Shown here: one piece after another, positions 34,166-46,514 of the stretch
How positions within the stretch are numbered: the stretch's first letter is position 1
How the letters are laid out: each line of letters starts with the position of its first letter
Origin: Coenobita brevimanus
Taxonomy: Eukaryota > Arthropoda > Malacostraca > Decapoda > Coenobitidae
DNA: 64,000 bases
Direction: 5' to 3'
Assembly (NCBI GenBank): GCA_032717465.1
Contig: CM064632.1
Location: 28,398,540-28,462,539, forward strand
Position numbers and translations under genes: made by a program
Notes under the pieces: model-generated
The model's input: the letters and a program-made list of their open reading frames with translations, nothing else
What the model was told of the DNA's origin: nothing
Databases searched by the model: none

Positions 34166-34201
<36 letters not shown>

Positions 34202-34203
34202 CC
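33906..34203. repeat. (CAT)n, (CTC)n and (CAA)n mosaic
   Basis: Three rounds of (CAT)n, (CAA)n and CTCTCCTCCTCTTCC blocks, a higher-order trinucleotide repeat. All frames are open by composition. Confidence 0.92.
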
Positions 34204-34800
<597 letters not shown>

Positions 34801-34959
34801 ATTCGCTTTTCCGTTTTATGTTTTTTGTTTGTGTACCCGCGTGAGTATGAGTTCACGAGTAAGAGAGAGTCCGCACATATGCACCAAAAAGAAGGAGGTC
34901 TCTAAATAATAAATGTTACATAGGAAAATATACGTACAGCATAATCACTGCCTGTTTAT

Positions 34960-37370
34960 GACCATGTCTCCACCTTATCCTCGCACCCCCTGTGCCCCCC
35001 CCATCCACCCCTCTGCCCTCCCCCCCTCTCCAGACCAACCCTTCTCCTGCCCCTCCCCATTCCCCCTCCGCTGCCCTCTTCTCCTACCTCTTCCCTCCCC
35101 TCTCCTCCCTCCCCTGCCTTTCCCCCTCCCTGCCGGACTCTTGAAGATTTTGTGGATTTTGTGGTGATGGCGGCTCCACGGAGTAAAGGCCCTGGTCTTT
35201 CAATTTACATATTTCTTTGATGTGTGTCTCCCTCCCTCTCCCCCTTTCCCTCCCTTCCTTCTCTCCCTTACCCTTGTCCTGTCCTCTCTTCCCTTCCCTC
35301 CTTTTCTTCTCTCCCTCACCCTACTCCTGTCCTCTCTTCCCTTCCTCCCTCTCTCTTTTCCCCATGTTTTCCCTTCCCCCCCTTCCTTTCTCCTTGGTTA
35401 TAGGTTCTTGCTTCTTCCCACTCTCTTTCCCCCCTCTCTATCTCCTCTCTTTTGTCCCCATTCCCTCTTCCCTTCCGTCCTTCTATCCTCTTCATTCTCT
35501 CTCCCCATCTCCTCTCCTCCTTTCTCCTCATCTCTCCACCGTCTCTACCCTTCGGCCATTGTATTCAGGATTTCCAATTCGTAACTCCACCTTCTCCCCC
35601 TCCCTATCTCCTCTCGTTCCACCTCCCTACCTCCTCTCTTTCCCTCTCCCTACCTCCTCTCTTCCCCCCCCATCCCCCCTCTTTCCCCCTCCCTACCTGA
35701 TCACTGTCTCCCTACATACATCTCTTCCCCTCATCCCAAGCTTTACTTTTTCATCCTCCCCCATCCTCTTCCCCGCTCTTCCTTCACTTTCTCGGCAAGG
35801 TGTTTCTAGTTTCCCCTTTCCCCCCTCAGATTTCTTTCTTTTCCCTCCCCCTTCTCCCCACCTTCTTTCCCCCATTTTCTTCGTCTCCCCACCCTCCCTC
35901 CAACTCCCCACTCTCCCATTCTCTCGTTTTCTCCTCCTATCCTCCCTCGTACCCCATCCTTCTCCTCATGACTACTGTTGCCAGGTTTCTCAATCATTCC
36001 TTGCTCTTCCTCTCCCTCCTCAGTCCTCCCTTTCCCTCCCTCTTCCCCATCTCTCCACCTTTCTTCTCTCTTCCCCCAGTCCACCCCCCCCCACTCCTCT
36101 TGGTATTGTGTATTCAGGGTTCATGCTCATGCTCCTCCCCCTCTCTGTCACCTCTCTCTCTCTCTCCCATCCACAAATCTCCTCTTCCCTCCCTCTCCTC
36201 CGCTCGGCAATTGCGTTCTGGGTTTCTTGTCTGTCACCTCCCTTCTCTTCCTACCCCCCCCCCCTGCATACCCTCCCACCACTTTACGTCCTCTCCCCTC
36301 CTCCTTTTCCCTCTTCTCCTCCCTATCCCCCAGTCTCCCTACCCTTCCTTCTCTTCCACCCTCTCCATCCTCAACTACTTTCTTTCCCTACTTCTTGTCT
36401 GCTTTGGTCCCCCTCCGTTCTCTCCCTCACTCCTCCCTTCCATCTCCTCTCCTTTTCATCTTCCTTTTCTCCCCTCTCTTTACTGTTTCCCTATTTCCCT
36501 TCTTCCATTCTAACCTCCATTTTTTCCCCACTCTTCTTTCTCTCCTTTCTCCCCCTTCCTTCCTCTCTTCCTCGCCCTTCTTGCTCTCCTGTTCCTCTTC
36601 CCCCTTCCATCCCACCCTTGCCATCCCACTTCCACCTCTCCCCTCTTCTCCCACGTTCCACCTCTCACCCTCTTCCTTTCTCTCCCTCGTCTCTTTAAAC
36701 CTCTGCTACCCCTCTATCCCTTTCCTCCTTTCTCTCTCGCCCCTAACCTCCTCTTTCCAATGTCCCTCCCTACTTCCTCCTTTACCCTTTCTTTCATCCG
36801 TCCCCTCCCTCTTCTCACCGCTTCTCTTCCCCATCCTTCCCTCTTTTACCTCTCCTCTTCCTCTTTTCTCACACCCAGTCTAATTCCCTTTCCCCCTCCC
36901 CCTCGCCCTTCCTTACACCCTTTTTTACGCCTTCCATCAATTTCCTTTCCCTCTCAAACCTCCACTTGTACTCCATTTTCCCTTTATCTCTCCTTCTGCC
37001 TCACTCTTCCCTTCCTCCCCGTCCCCTTCTCCTCCCCTCATTCCCTTATATCCTTTTACATCACCCACTCTATTCTCTCCCAATCTCTCTCCCTACCTCT
37101 CCTCTTTTCGTTCCCTTCTTTTCTCCTCCCCTTTGTGCCCTGTCTCCATCTCTCTCCCTACACTCCCTCTTCTCATTTCCTCATCCTCCTCCCCACCTCC
37201 CCGTCTCCCTCCTTATATCGCTTCTACCATCTTCTTTCTCCCCCTCTCCATCCCAATTTCCCATCTCTCTCCCTTTTCTCCTTCTCGCTCCCTACATCCC
37301 CACTTCTCCCTTCCATCTTCGTTCTCCCCCTCTCCCTACCTCCTCTCTTCCCTCCCTACCTCCAGCCTCT
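34960..37370. repeat. 2.4-kb polypyrimidine tract
   Basis: The plus strand is almost entirely C and T, with irregular CTCCCTACCTCCTCTCTTCC phrases. Short mixed-base islands of the type TTGTATTCAGGATTTCC recur near 35395, 35560, 35795, 35978, 36105 and 36215, so the tract is a degenerate satellite rather than random pyrimidine. The 493-aa, 301-aa and similar Ser/Pro/Leu ORFs are shadows. Confidence 0.92.
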
Positions 37371-37506
37371 GTGTCTCCGGGGTTTCTTTGGAGGGAATAT
37401 TTCAAGGTACACATAACCTGCCACTTTGGGGAGAGGACGGGAGGCAGAGGGTGTTTCTTCCTCCTCGTCTTCCTCCATCATCATCATCAACAAATAATTA
37501 TCAATC

Positions 37507-37509
<3 letters not shown>

Positions 37510-37554
<45 letters not shown>

Positions 37555-37567
37555 GTGTGTGTGTGTG

Positions 37568-37617
<50 letters not shown>
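37510..37617. repeat. (GA)n then (GT)n
   Basis: About 20 GA units followed by about 33 GT units with one C interruption. Confidence 0.96.
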
Positions 37618-37737
37618 ACTTTCATCAGCCTTCCGTCCTGTTCCTTGGCTACAGAATCTCGAAATACAAAAGTCTGGGCCGTTCAGGTGACTCAGGAGAC
37701 ATTGTAACACCGCTTCCTGCCCGACTCATTTGGCATA

Positions 37738-38225
37738 TTACACCTTACCAATTACACCTTACCATTACACCTTACCATTACACCTTACCATTTACACCTT
37801 ACCATTACACCTTACCATTACACCTTACCATTACGCCTTACCATTTACCCCTTACCATTAACACCTTACCATTACACCTTACCATTTACACCTTGACGTT
37901 TACACCTTACCATTTACACCTTGACGTTTACACCTTACCATTACACTTACCATTTACACCTTACCATTACACCTTACCATTTACACCTTACCATTACACC
38001 TTACCATTTACACCTTACTATTACACCTTACCATTTACACCTTATCATTTACACCTTACCATTACACCTTACCATTACACCTTACCATTTACACCTTACC
38101 ATTTACACTTTACTATTACACCTTACCATTACACCTTACCATTTACACTTTACCATTTACACCTTACTATTACACCTTACCATTTACACCTGACCATTTA
38201 CCACTTTAACATTTACACCTTATCA
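37738..38225. repeat. 13/14-bp minisatellite TTACACCTTACCA
   Basis: About 35 units alternating TTACACCTTACCA and TTTACACCTTACCA with few variants. The register shifts explain the open His/Tyr/Leu frames. Confidence 0.93.
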
Positions 38226-38504
38226 TTTTGCGTATTTCACCTCACCATTTTCTGTCTATGTTCTTTATATGGTATTAATGTTGACACTCTGCATCAATAA
38301 AATAGATGAGGATAATGATGTGGACTATGCAGAATAAATCACTAAATAAACCACTAATATATCATTCTGAAGGATAAATCAATATGGGAGAGGCATTACG
38401 AATCAACAAAGCCGCTTGGCATAAGACCTTCTCTCTAAAATAGCGCCATTTTCTGTGCCTTTAGTTTTTATTTTTTAAGCAGCATGAAAACAGCCTATCC
38501 TCTT

Positions 38505-38556
<52 letters not shown>

Positions 38557-39096
38557 CATTTTTCTCTTCTGCTATCTCCAGGCGAGTGCAATCAGCTAAG
38601 GAGGCTTTGTTTGACCTGGAGGAGATAGGAATAATCTTCACTAATTCTTGCACTCTCATGGCGTCTCCTGGGCTTCATTGCTGCCATCTCCAAACATCTT
38701 CCGGTGTCGTATTCTATTAGTAAATTGTTACCCACGGACGATTTAGTCATCTTAGGAGATATATTTTTCTAGCGAAAGGGTAAGTGAAAGCACTATCTAA
38801 TCTACAGGGTTTGGAGTCTCTCTTCAGGCCAATAAAACCCTCTGGATGCAGCGAGATTAAACTAAATAGTCCGTCATCGGAGTGAAGGGATTAACGTCAG
38901 GGAAAACGAAATCCTGGGATTGGGACGTTGAGATAAGAAAGTTTAGATAAAATGAGCCAATACCAAAGCGGGCTACAGTGATGGAAGTGTTATCATTGTA
39001 TTGTCACTAAGCACCGCTGGGACCTGCGACACCCACGGCAACATTACTACCCAAACAGCTGGATAGGAAGGATTTTAGACTAAAAGCACATCAGCC
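38226..39096. other. Non-coding, (CT)n at 38508-38552
   Basis: A CT microsatellite. CTATCTCCAGGCGAGTGCAA near 38573 and ACGGACGATTTAGTCATCTT near 38733 belong to the window-wide dispersed repeat. No gene seen. Confidence 0.55.
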
Positions 39097-39577
39097 CGTC
39101 ACCAATTACACCCCCATTACGGGGCACCTCACTCGTCACCAATTACACCCCCATTACGGGGCATCTCACCCGTCACCAATTACACACCCATTACGGGGCA
39201 TCTCACCCGTCACCAATTACACACCCATTACGGGGCATCTCACCCGTCACCAATTACACACCCATTACGGGGCATCTCACCCGTCACCAATTACACACCC
39301 ATTACGGGGCATCTCACCCGTCACCAATTACACACCCATTACGGGGCATCTCACCCGTCACCAATTACACACCCATTACGGGGCATCTCACCCGTCACCA
39401 ATTACATACCCATTACGGGGAATCTCACCCGTCACCAATTACACACCCATTACGGGGCATCTCACCCGTCACCAATTACACACCCATTACGGGGCATCTC
39501 ACCCGTCACCAATTACACACCCATTACGGGGCATCTCACCCGTCACCAATTACACACCCATTACGGGGCATCTCACC
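39097..39577. repeat. 37-bp satellite, 13 copies
   Basis: Unit CGTCACCAATTACACACCCA followed by TTACGGGGCATCTCACC. The spacing is exactly 37 bp and only a few substitutions are seen, mostly in the first two copies and one internal copy. This points to recent homogenisation. Confidence 0.97.
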
Positions 39578-40470
39578 CACCTATTTTCCCTCATGAACCT
39601 ATTTTCATGCCGTGAACCCATTTTCTTTCCTGGACCTACTTTCCCGCTAGGATGTATTTTCCTCCATGAACCCATTTCTCCAAAGGATATATCTTCATCC
39701 AATTGTAACCATTTTTCCAAAGGATCTATGTTCATCCAATTGTAACCATTTCTCCAAGGATCCATTGTCTCACTTGGACTCATTTTTCCCAGGAGCCCAT
39801 TTCACCATTGCACCTATTTTATTCCATGACCCAACTTTCCTCCGTTGACCAATATTCCCCTTGGACCTACTTCACCCCTGCAGTTGTTGTCAAGCGGACC
39901 CATTTACTCCCTATGGGCCTATTTCTTCAAGGGCCTTCTCATGGACCCCCTTGTCCCGATGGACCTATTTCACCTTAGGGCCTATTTTCCACCAGGCACC
40001 TACTTTTCTTACATGGACCTATTTTCCATTACATGACCAATGTTCCCCATGGACCTATTTTCCTACATGGACCTATTTTCCATCAAATGACCAATGTTCC
40101 CCACGGACCTATTTTCCTTCATGGACATATTTTATCCATGGATATATATTACCTCCAATAGCTTTCCCATGGACCTATTTTTACCCCTGGGCCTATCTTC
40201 CTTCCACGGACCTATTTGCTCTGTGGACCTACCAATGGGCCTATTTTCTATCCATGGGCACAAATCCCCACACTGACCCATTTCACCATAGGCACCTGTG
40301 TTCCATCCGTACCCTTTTTACCCACTGGACCTATTTCCACTAAGGACCATTTCCCCTGATGGATTCTCCAGGGACCTATTTTCCGAAACTGGCATTTTAA
40401 CCCTGGACCTGTTACCGAATTGACCTATTCCCCAGCGGACCTATTTTGCTCCTTCCACCCACCCACCAAA
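39578..40470. repeat. Degenerate ATGGACCTATTTTCC minisatellite
   Basis: Irregular units of about 15-28 bp with CCATGGACCTATTTTCC cores and variants CTTGGACCTACTTCACC. It lies between two homogeneous arrays and is much older. Confidence 0.8.
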
Positions 40471-41135
40471 TAACCCACCCACCCATATACCTATCCACTA
40501 ACTAATAACCCACCCACCCATATACCTATCCACTCACTAATAACCCACCCACCCATATACCTATCCACTCACTAATAACCCACCCACCCATATACCTATC
40601 CACTAACTAATAACCCACCCACCCATATACCTATCCACTCACTAATAACCCACCCACCCATATACCTATCCACTCACTAATAACCCACCCACCCATATAC
40701 CTATCCACTCACTAATAACCCACCCACCCATATACCTATCCACTCACTAATATCCCACCCACCCATATACCTATCCACTCACTAATAACCCACCCACCCA
40801 TATACCTATCCACTCACTAATACCCCACCCACCCATATACCTATCCACTCACTAATAACCCACCCACCCATATACCTATCCACTCACTAATAACCCACCC
40901 ACCCATATACCTATCCACTCACTAATAACCCACCCACCCATATACCTATCCACTCACTAATAACCCACCCACCCATATACCTATCCACTCACTAATAACC
41001 CACCCACCCATATACCTATCCACTAACTAATAACACACCCACCCATATACCTATCCACTAACTAATAACCCACCCACCCATATACCTATCCACTAACTAA
41101 TAACCCACCCACCCATATACCTATCCACTCACTGA
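40471..41135. repeat. 35-bp satellite, 19 copies
   Basis: Unit TAACCCACCCACCCATATAC followed by CTATCCACTCACTAA, repeated 19 times with a constant 35-bp spacing. The main variation is CACTC/CACTA and rare TAAC/TACC/TATC. Confidence 0.97.
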
Positions 41136-41553
41136 GCGTAGTAAGCGGGTCTCCTGGACTTGTCCTCCGGGAAGCCACACATCCACCCACCAACTCACCT
41201 ACCCAGGAAACCCAGTCACCCCACCCACGTGTCCAACCCAGCTAAACCATCTCAACCCTCCCACCCACTCACACACTGTGGCCACCCAACACATCCTACT
41301 TGTACACCCTTTCCACTCATCCCATCCATTTCGCACAACTCACTCATCCACCCTACAAACCCCACCCACTTAAACCACTCCTCCCACTATGCACACCACA
41401 CTCATCAGCCGTACTCACTCCAACTGCGAACCCCACACCACCCACTCCATCCACCCCACCTGTCCACCCATCAACCCACGTCACTCATCCAGCACCTACT
41501 AAACTACCCACCCAGTTGCCAAGACTGGAGCTCCGCAAGATGACTTACAACAT

Positions 41554-41647
<94 letters not shown>

Positions 41648-41650
41648 CAC
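41136..41650. repeat. CCACCCA-rich DNA, (CT)n and (CA)n
   Basis: Cytosine-rich degenerate ACCCACCC words, then (CT)n about 41554-41589 and (CA)n about 41590-41645. The Pro/His ORFs are compositional. Confidence 0.8.
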
Positions 41651-41872
41651 CAATACCGTATATATACCGCCTTCTCACAAACTTACCCACCCATCCATTC
41701 ATCAACCCACCCCACATCCACCAATCCATGCAGTCCCATCTTACACATCCATCTGTCCATTCTTCGCTATGTTGACGCCTTTTGTATTATGTTCTTGATG
41801 CCTTGAAAGCAATTTATTCAGCATGGAAATGATATCTCGCACAGAAAGGGTTACAAACAGATCTGCCATTAA

Positions 41873-41933
41873 CCCTTTCAGCCCAAGGACATTATTATTA
41901 AACCTATTAATAATAAAAAAAGGCTTGAAAGGG
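41873..41933. mobile_element. 61-bp TTAA-flanked hairpin MITE
   Basis: Flanked on both sides by TTAA (41869-41872 and 41934-41937), as for piggyBac-type elements. The ends are CCCTTTCA and TGAAAGGG, and inside there is TTATTATTA / TAATAATAA, so most of it can fold back on itself. Similar single ends occur near 25930, 31640 and 47398. The superfamily assignment is inference. Confidence 0.65.
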
Positions 41934-41937
41934 TTAA

Positions 41938-43054
41938 ATCACCGATATAGAGGAATTTAGGATATCAATCGAAAAGAAAGCTCGGGGCGGACAGTCCACC
42001 AGTCACTGCCCGCTAATGTGGGCGGCGATTTAGGCTACAAGAGTACTGTAATTCCCAATCACTATAACAACAGCTGTAACATCTGCAAACTGTAGGGACG
42101 TGTCATATGTTTGCACATTAACAAAGTCACCGTACTCATTAAAGGGTATTGAGCCACCCAGTGCTAAGTGTGTCGTGAATTGTTACAAACCATGACGGTC
42201 AATTACAACACGTGGCAACGTCAACATAACGTTTTATGGTCTGACCGTAAGATTCCATACTCTCCATGAAACAATGATTTGGCCCAGTCATCATCTTGTA
42301 ATCTATCTCTCCCATTGTAGCTCCTGTCGTCCACCAAAGTCTACCGTCCCCTAACCCATCATCCCTCTCCTCTAGCCCCCAGTTCGACCACTGTTGCCCC
42401 CTTCTTCACCCACCTCCCTCCTCCTGTCTACCAGGTCCCCCACCGCCACCCTGCCGCCTCCTGAGGTGCCACCTCCAATATGTTGTGAACTTGCTTCGAT
42501 TTCTGAGGTCTACCAATGTCAGATTACCGGTAGGGAGGATGGGCGTCACGATAATTTTCTGTTCATTGATAGTTGTGGGGAAGCTGAAACTATGACTTGT
42601 ATGATGAACTGTTAACTGCTGCATGGTTCATGACCAGAAACTAAACCATTCATGAAATCAGTGTCATAATAATCAGTGTCATTAATAATATTAACCGTCA
42701 TTCATAATAACTGCATTTAATACAAGCGATTTCTGTAACTAATGGCATAATTGATGTAATGTGCACGTGTTGACTGGAAAACTGCAGACATTACAACCTT
42801 ACCGTAATCATGACATGCTATTATAAGTATATTTTCTGGCGGAACATTGCTTATACATTATATTGCCACCAATAACTACGCACAGCTGCAATGATCACCA
42901 CGTTCGGTTCGTCCTAGCGACCGAACGAAACCTGGTGAAGTTCCATATTTGTCAGTGTTACCAGATGCAGAGAGCATTACACCACCTCGCTGGTGGACGG
43001 GCTGTTTCTGTTTGATATGCCAGCAACTGTACCTTTAGATAAATTTCCTCAGTT

Positions 43055-43059
<5 letters not shown>
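41938..43059. other. Non-coding, no clear feature
   Basis: A small palindrome CGTTCGGT / ACCGAACG lies near 42901-42927. Short ORFs around 42394-42624 on both strands have no recognisable family. Confidence 0.5.

Positions 43060-43114
<55 letters not shown>
43060..43114. repeat. (GA)n microsatellite
   Basis: About 27 GA units. Confidence 0.96.
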
Positions 43115-43117
<3 letters not shown>

Positions 43118-43241
43118 TTGTGAATGAATTATCGATCTATTACCTTGCTCGCATTAAATGACTAAATTAATAAATACATAAATAAATAAGTATATAAACT
43201 TCAGCCATAAGGATCTTAACTTAGGCACACCTAGCCGATTG

Positions 43242-43447
43242 CCGGAAAGAAAGTAACAGGAAAAAAAGTAACAGTAAAAAACGTAAGGGAAAGAGCTAAT
43301 CTATCCTAACCTAACCTAATCTAACCTAACCTAACCTGACCTAATCTAACCTAACCTAACCTAACCTGACTTAATCTAACCTGACCTAACCTAGGAAAAG
43401 TTGTTACTTTTTGACTGTTACTTTTTTTTCTGATACTTTCTTTCCGA
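43242..43447. mobile_element. MITE-like inverted repeat with (CCTAA)n core
   Basis: Left arm starts CCGGAAAGAAAGTAACAGGA (43242); the right arm, read in reverse complement from 43447, starts TCGGAAAGAAAGTATCAGAA. The arms are about 50 bp and match well, including an internal AAAAAAAGTAACAGT. Between them, 43304-43393 is an array of CCTAA with CTGAC/CTAAT variants, the arthropod telomere motif TTAGG on the other strand. No coding capacity; the target duplication was not resolved. Confidence 0.75.
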
Positions 43448-44989
43448 TTCCCCACCTAACCACCCCACTGGCCAGCGCTCCAAACCACTACGCTACGCGT
43501 CAGTATTCTGTGGTAGAAATAAAGTCCGGTGCTATTCCTGAGTCTCTACCCTAGCACTCCATCTCACTTGACTACTGACACACTATCTCACTTCGCTCCC
43601 CTCACCTAATCTTACAACACTCATTCTTTATTTCCTTCTCCCTTTCTTCCACCCATCATTGTGCCCCACACTTCACACCTCCTTACCTCTTCCTGCTGGA
43701 CCACAATTTTATATACTCTATACCAACTTCATTTTTCCCTCCTTAACAACGTTTCTGATTTTCCTCGTTCTTATTAATATAGTCTACTTCATTCCACCCC
43801 TTCCCTGTTTTTTTTTTCTTCTTTCTCCCCCCGTTTTTCTTCCTTACACTTCACCTGCTTCCTCGTATCCGCATGTCCTAACCTTTTTAGTCCTTCTGTT
43901 CTCACTTTATTGCATCTCATTCAGATCAGTCTTTCCTTTTTCTTTACTCCTAAAGCTCTCTCTTTGAAGTCTATATCACTCCTTTTCTCACCGTCCATTC
44001 CTCGTTCTCATTTCTTCTCCCACTTTCCTCCATTCATCCTCTCCCTTCTCTCCTCTTCCATCCTCCCCACCACTTCACTGTAATCTGTGCTAATCTCAGT
44101 CATGACAAACCCCAAATATAAATTTCAGAAATATACTTAATCCAGTATTATGTAAGTTTATTTTGTAATAATAAAAAACAAAATGTATGGTTGATTTATT
44201 AGCGGTAAATATTGAATTAAACAGTGTTTACACGAGAAGTGAAAGCGATTTACTTATCGAACAAGTTCTTTTTGTCAGATACGCAGGCTATTGCTGTGGG
44301 CTCTGAGTGGACGGATGCAGGGACTATTTTACCTTCACTCTGTTATAAGTTTCTTTACTTTTGTGTTAACTCTTTCCTATTTTTGGATCTCACCAGATCA
44401 TTTATTTGTGAGAAATATAATTACATCTTTGATTAGGCTTTTGTCTTCGAACTGTACATGTAATCACTTCAACAGGAATATTCCCTTGACTTCTGAATGC
44501 TTGGCATGTCTGAATGGACTTACCTAGCTTGTCTGCTTTATCTTATAACCAACTAGTTATTGCTCTTTACAAATTGTCCTGGAAGGTAGAAAATCTTATC
44601 ACTCCTTAAAGAAACCGAAAATTTAAGTCGTGAGTTATGCAGATAGAATTACACTCAAATCCTGACATTGTATTTACTGTGAAGAACAACAGTCGGACCT
44701 AAACTGTTGTAAAACATTATAAGCACAGCATATCATGGTGTGTGCGCCTTTTGGGGTGGCAGTATTCAGTTTAATTTATGCAACACGAAGGAGCCTATGG
44801 TTAAATGTCTGCATTTAACTCCAAAGAAAGTTTAACGAAAGAGCACAATAGCGGGCCGAAGGGTGGGACGAGGGGGGAGGGGTCAAGAGTTGGAAGAGTC
44901 TGGCAGGACAGAAATAACGCTTCGCGGATACGTTGTTAAGCTCGGTAAGGGAGGGAGAAGGACTGAAAAGACTGGTAAAATCCCTGTGG
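43448..44989. other. Non-coding; tRNA-like fragment at left
   Basis: On the minus strand near 43500-43465, TAGCGTAGTGG and GAGCGCTGGCC look like the 5' half of a tRNA, perhaps a SINE head. A pyrimidine-rich stretch runs from 43560 to 44080. No gene recognised. Confidence 0.45.
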
Positions 44990-45185
44990 GGGTAATAGTA
45001 ACAACAAGAATAACAATAACAGCAACAGCTATAATAACAATGTCATCAGTAAGAACAATAATAGCATCCACAGGAGCAGCAACAACAAAAGCAGTAATCG
45101 CATCAAGAACTACAGTAGCAACATCAACAGCAACAACAATAGCAACAATAGCAGCAACAACAGTAGCAACAATATAGCAACAGTA
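44990..45185. repeat. AACAAC/AGCAAC degenerate triplet repeat
   Basis: AACAAYA and AGCAACA words. The Thr/Ala/Ile ORF at 44863-45177 is a shadow. Confidence 0.75.
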
Positions 45186-45419
45186 AACAATTATAAGAGT
45201 AGGATCAGCAAAAACAACGGCAAAGGAAGCATTTACAGTTTTCTATACTTAGCACCACTGGCAACCAGAAAGTATATTATGGTAAGTAACAAGTAAAGAT
45301 ATGAACGATGCTGGTGTTGTAATGGTCGGTCATGGCCTATGTTCTTCAGGATTATTTTGCCTTGCAAATATAGTATACGAACGAATCGGAAGTCGAAGTC
45401 TCTTAATTAATAAAGATTT

Positions 45420-45797
45420 GTTAAACTTCATACCAAGAATAGCGCTATGATGATTTTTACTAAGAATTAGCAACATAGCCGCATAATAGCAAGTCTAACT
45501 TCGTATGAATTTGTTTGAGCGACAGCCCGTAGTCTTCCAAGTATTGAGTATTTGCAATTCGAAGCCCAACCAGCACTTATACTTGAATAGACTCCTAGGC
45601 TTAGACAACATAAGAAGAATAAATCTCCTGTATTAAAATTTACTAATCCAGTTTGATAAGGTAAGATAGCTCAAACTAAGAGGGAAATAAATAATCTGAA
45701 GACGGGGGAGAAACAGTATGATAGAAAGATGGATATGGTTGGTATTGTTTGCTCTTTAGTAAATAATTTTACAGCATCGGCAAATGGTTGGAGTAAG
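45420..45797 (-). pseudogene. nad1: nad1 fragment of mitochondrial origin
   Basis: The minus strand reads [17 protein letters not shown], then a hydrophobic segment, then [20 protein letters not shown] and [12 protein letters not shown], the conserved core of NADH dehydrogenase subunit 1 (a complex I membrane subunit). TGA at 45673-45671 sits where Trp is expected, and AGA codons sit where Ser is expected, so the invertebrate mitochondrial code is needed. The frame breaks near 45475, and both ends of the gene are missing. Confidence 0.88.
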
Positions 45798-46090
45798 CCC
45801 AGGAATCCTAGGTATTTATTTTACAGCTCTTCAGGCTTTTGAATACTTTGAAGCTCCGTTTACAATTAATGACTCAGTTTTTGGATCTTGTTTTTTGTAG
45901 CGACAGGCTTTCACGGTCTTCATGTAATTATTGGGACTACTTTTTTAATGGTTTGTTCGTATCGTCTTTATATGTGTCATTTTTCTCCAACTCATCATTT
46001 TGGTTTTGAGGCCGCTGCATGATATTGGGATTTTGTTGATGTACTTTGTTTGTTTCTTTATATATTTATGGGTTCTATAATTCTTCATTT
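45798..46090 (+). pseudogene. cox3: cox3 fragment of mitochondrial origin
   Basis: The plus strand reads [20 protein letters not shown], then [17 protein letters not shown] and HHFGFEAAA, then TGA (46020-46022, Trp in mitochondria) and YWDFVDVLCLFLYIF, the C-terminal third of cytochrome c oxidase subunit III. A one-base loss in the T-run near 45891-45896 shifts the frame. The usual terminal WWGS is altered. It is a dead nuclear copy. Confidence 0.9.
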
Positions 46091-46514
46091 TGGAAGAAAA
46101 AGCTCTACCCTAATCTTCTTAGTTGCTAAAACTAAATAGTTAAGCACGTAAATTAAATTTATTTCTTAGAAAACGAGATATAAAAGCTCGATTGGCTTAT
46201 CACCTCTAATATTAAGTTAAAAATTTTATTGCAACAAGAACTTTTTTTTTTTAATTAGTTATCTTTTTCTCGGGATAAATATTTATAGATCTAATTTTGA
46301 AAACCATTTATACACAAGATATAATTTCTTATATTTACTTTTAAGAATATTTAAGTGTTATTTCTACTTTCTTTCACAATACTTTTTACTTTCACTGCAT
46401 TAATATTTCGATAAAATCTACTGTTCAAGAAAACAAAAAAATAGTTTTCTTATAATATTTACACTCTTATAACAAAAGTAAGATTATTGATTTCCAGATA
46501 ACCTGTATTAAAGG

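Noticed and set aside
35217..38300. ORFs of 493, 301 and 444 codons rich in Ser, Pro and Leu
   Set aside because: They are translations of a polypyrimidine tract and then of a 13/14-bp minisatellite; no domain or codon bias.
39097..41135. Regularly spaced 37-bp and 35-bp repeats as CRISPR arrays
   Set aside because: There are no unique spacers; the repeats are contiguous, and the genome is eukaryotic.
42394..42624. ORFs on both strands near 42400-42620
   Set aside because: Mixed composition but no domain and no clear codon bias; left unannotated.
43304..43393. True chromosome end (telomere)
   Set aside because: Only about 90 bp of imperfect CCTAA, enclosed in inverted repeats and followed by ordinary sequence.
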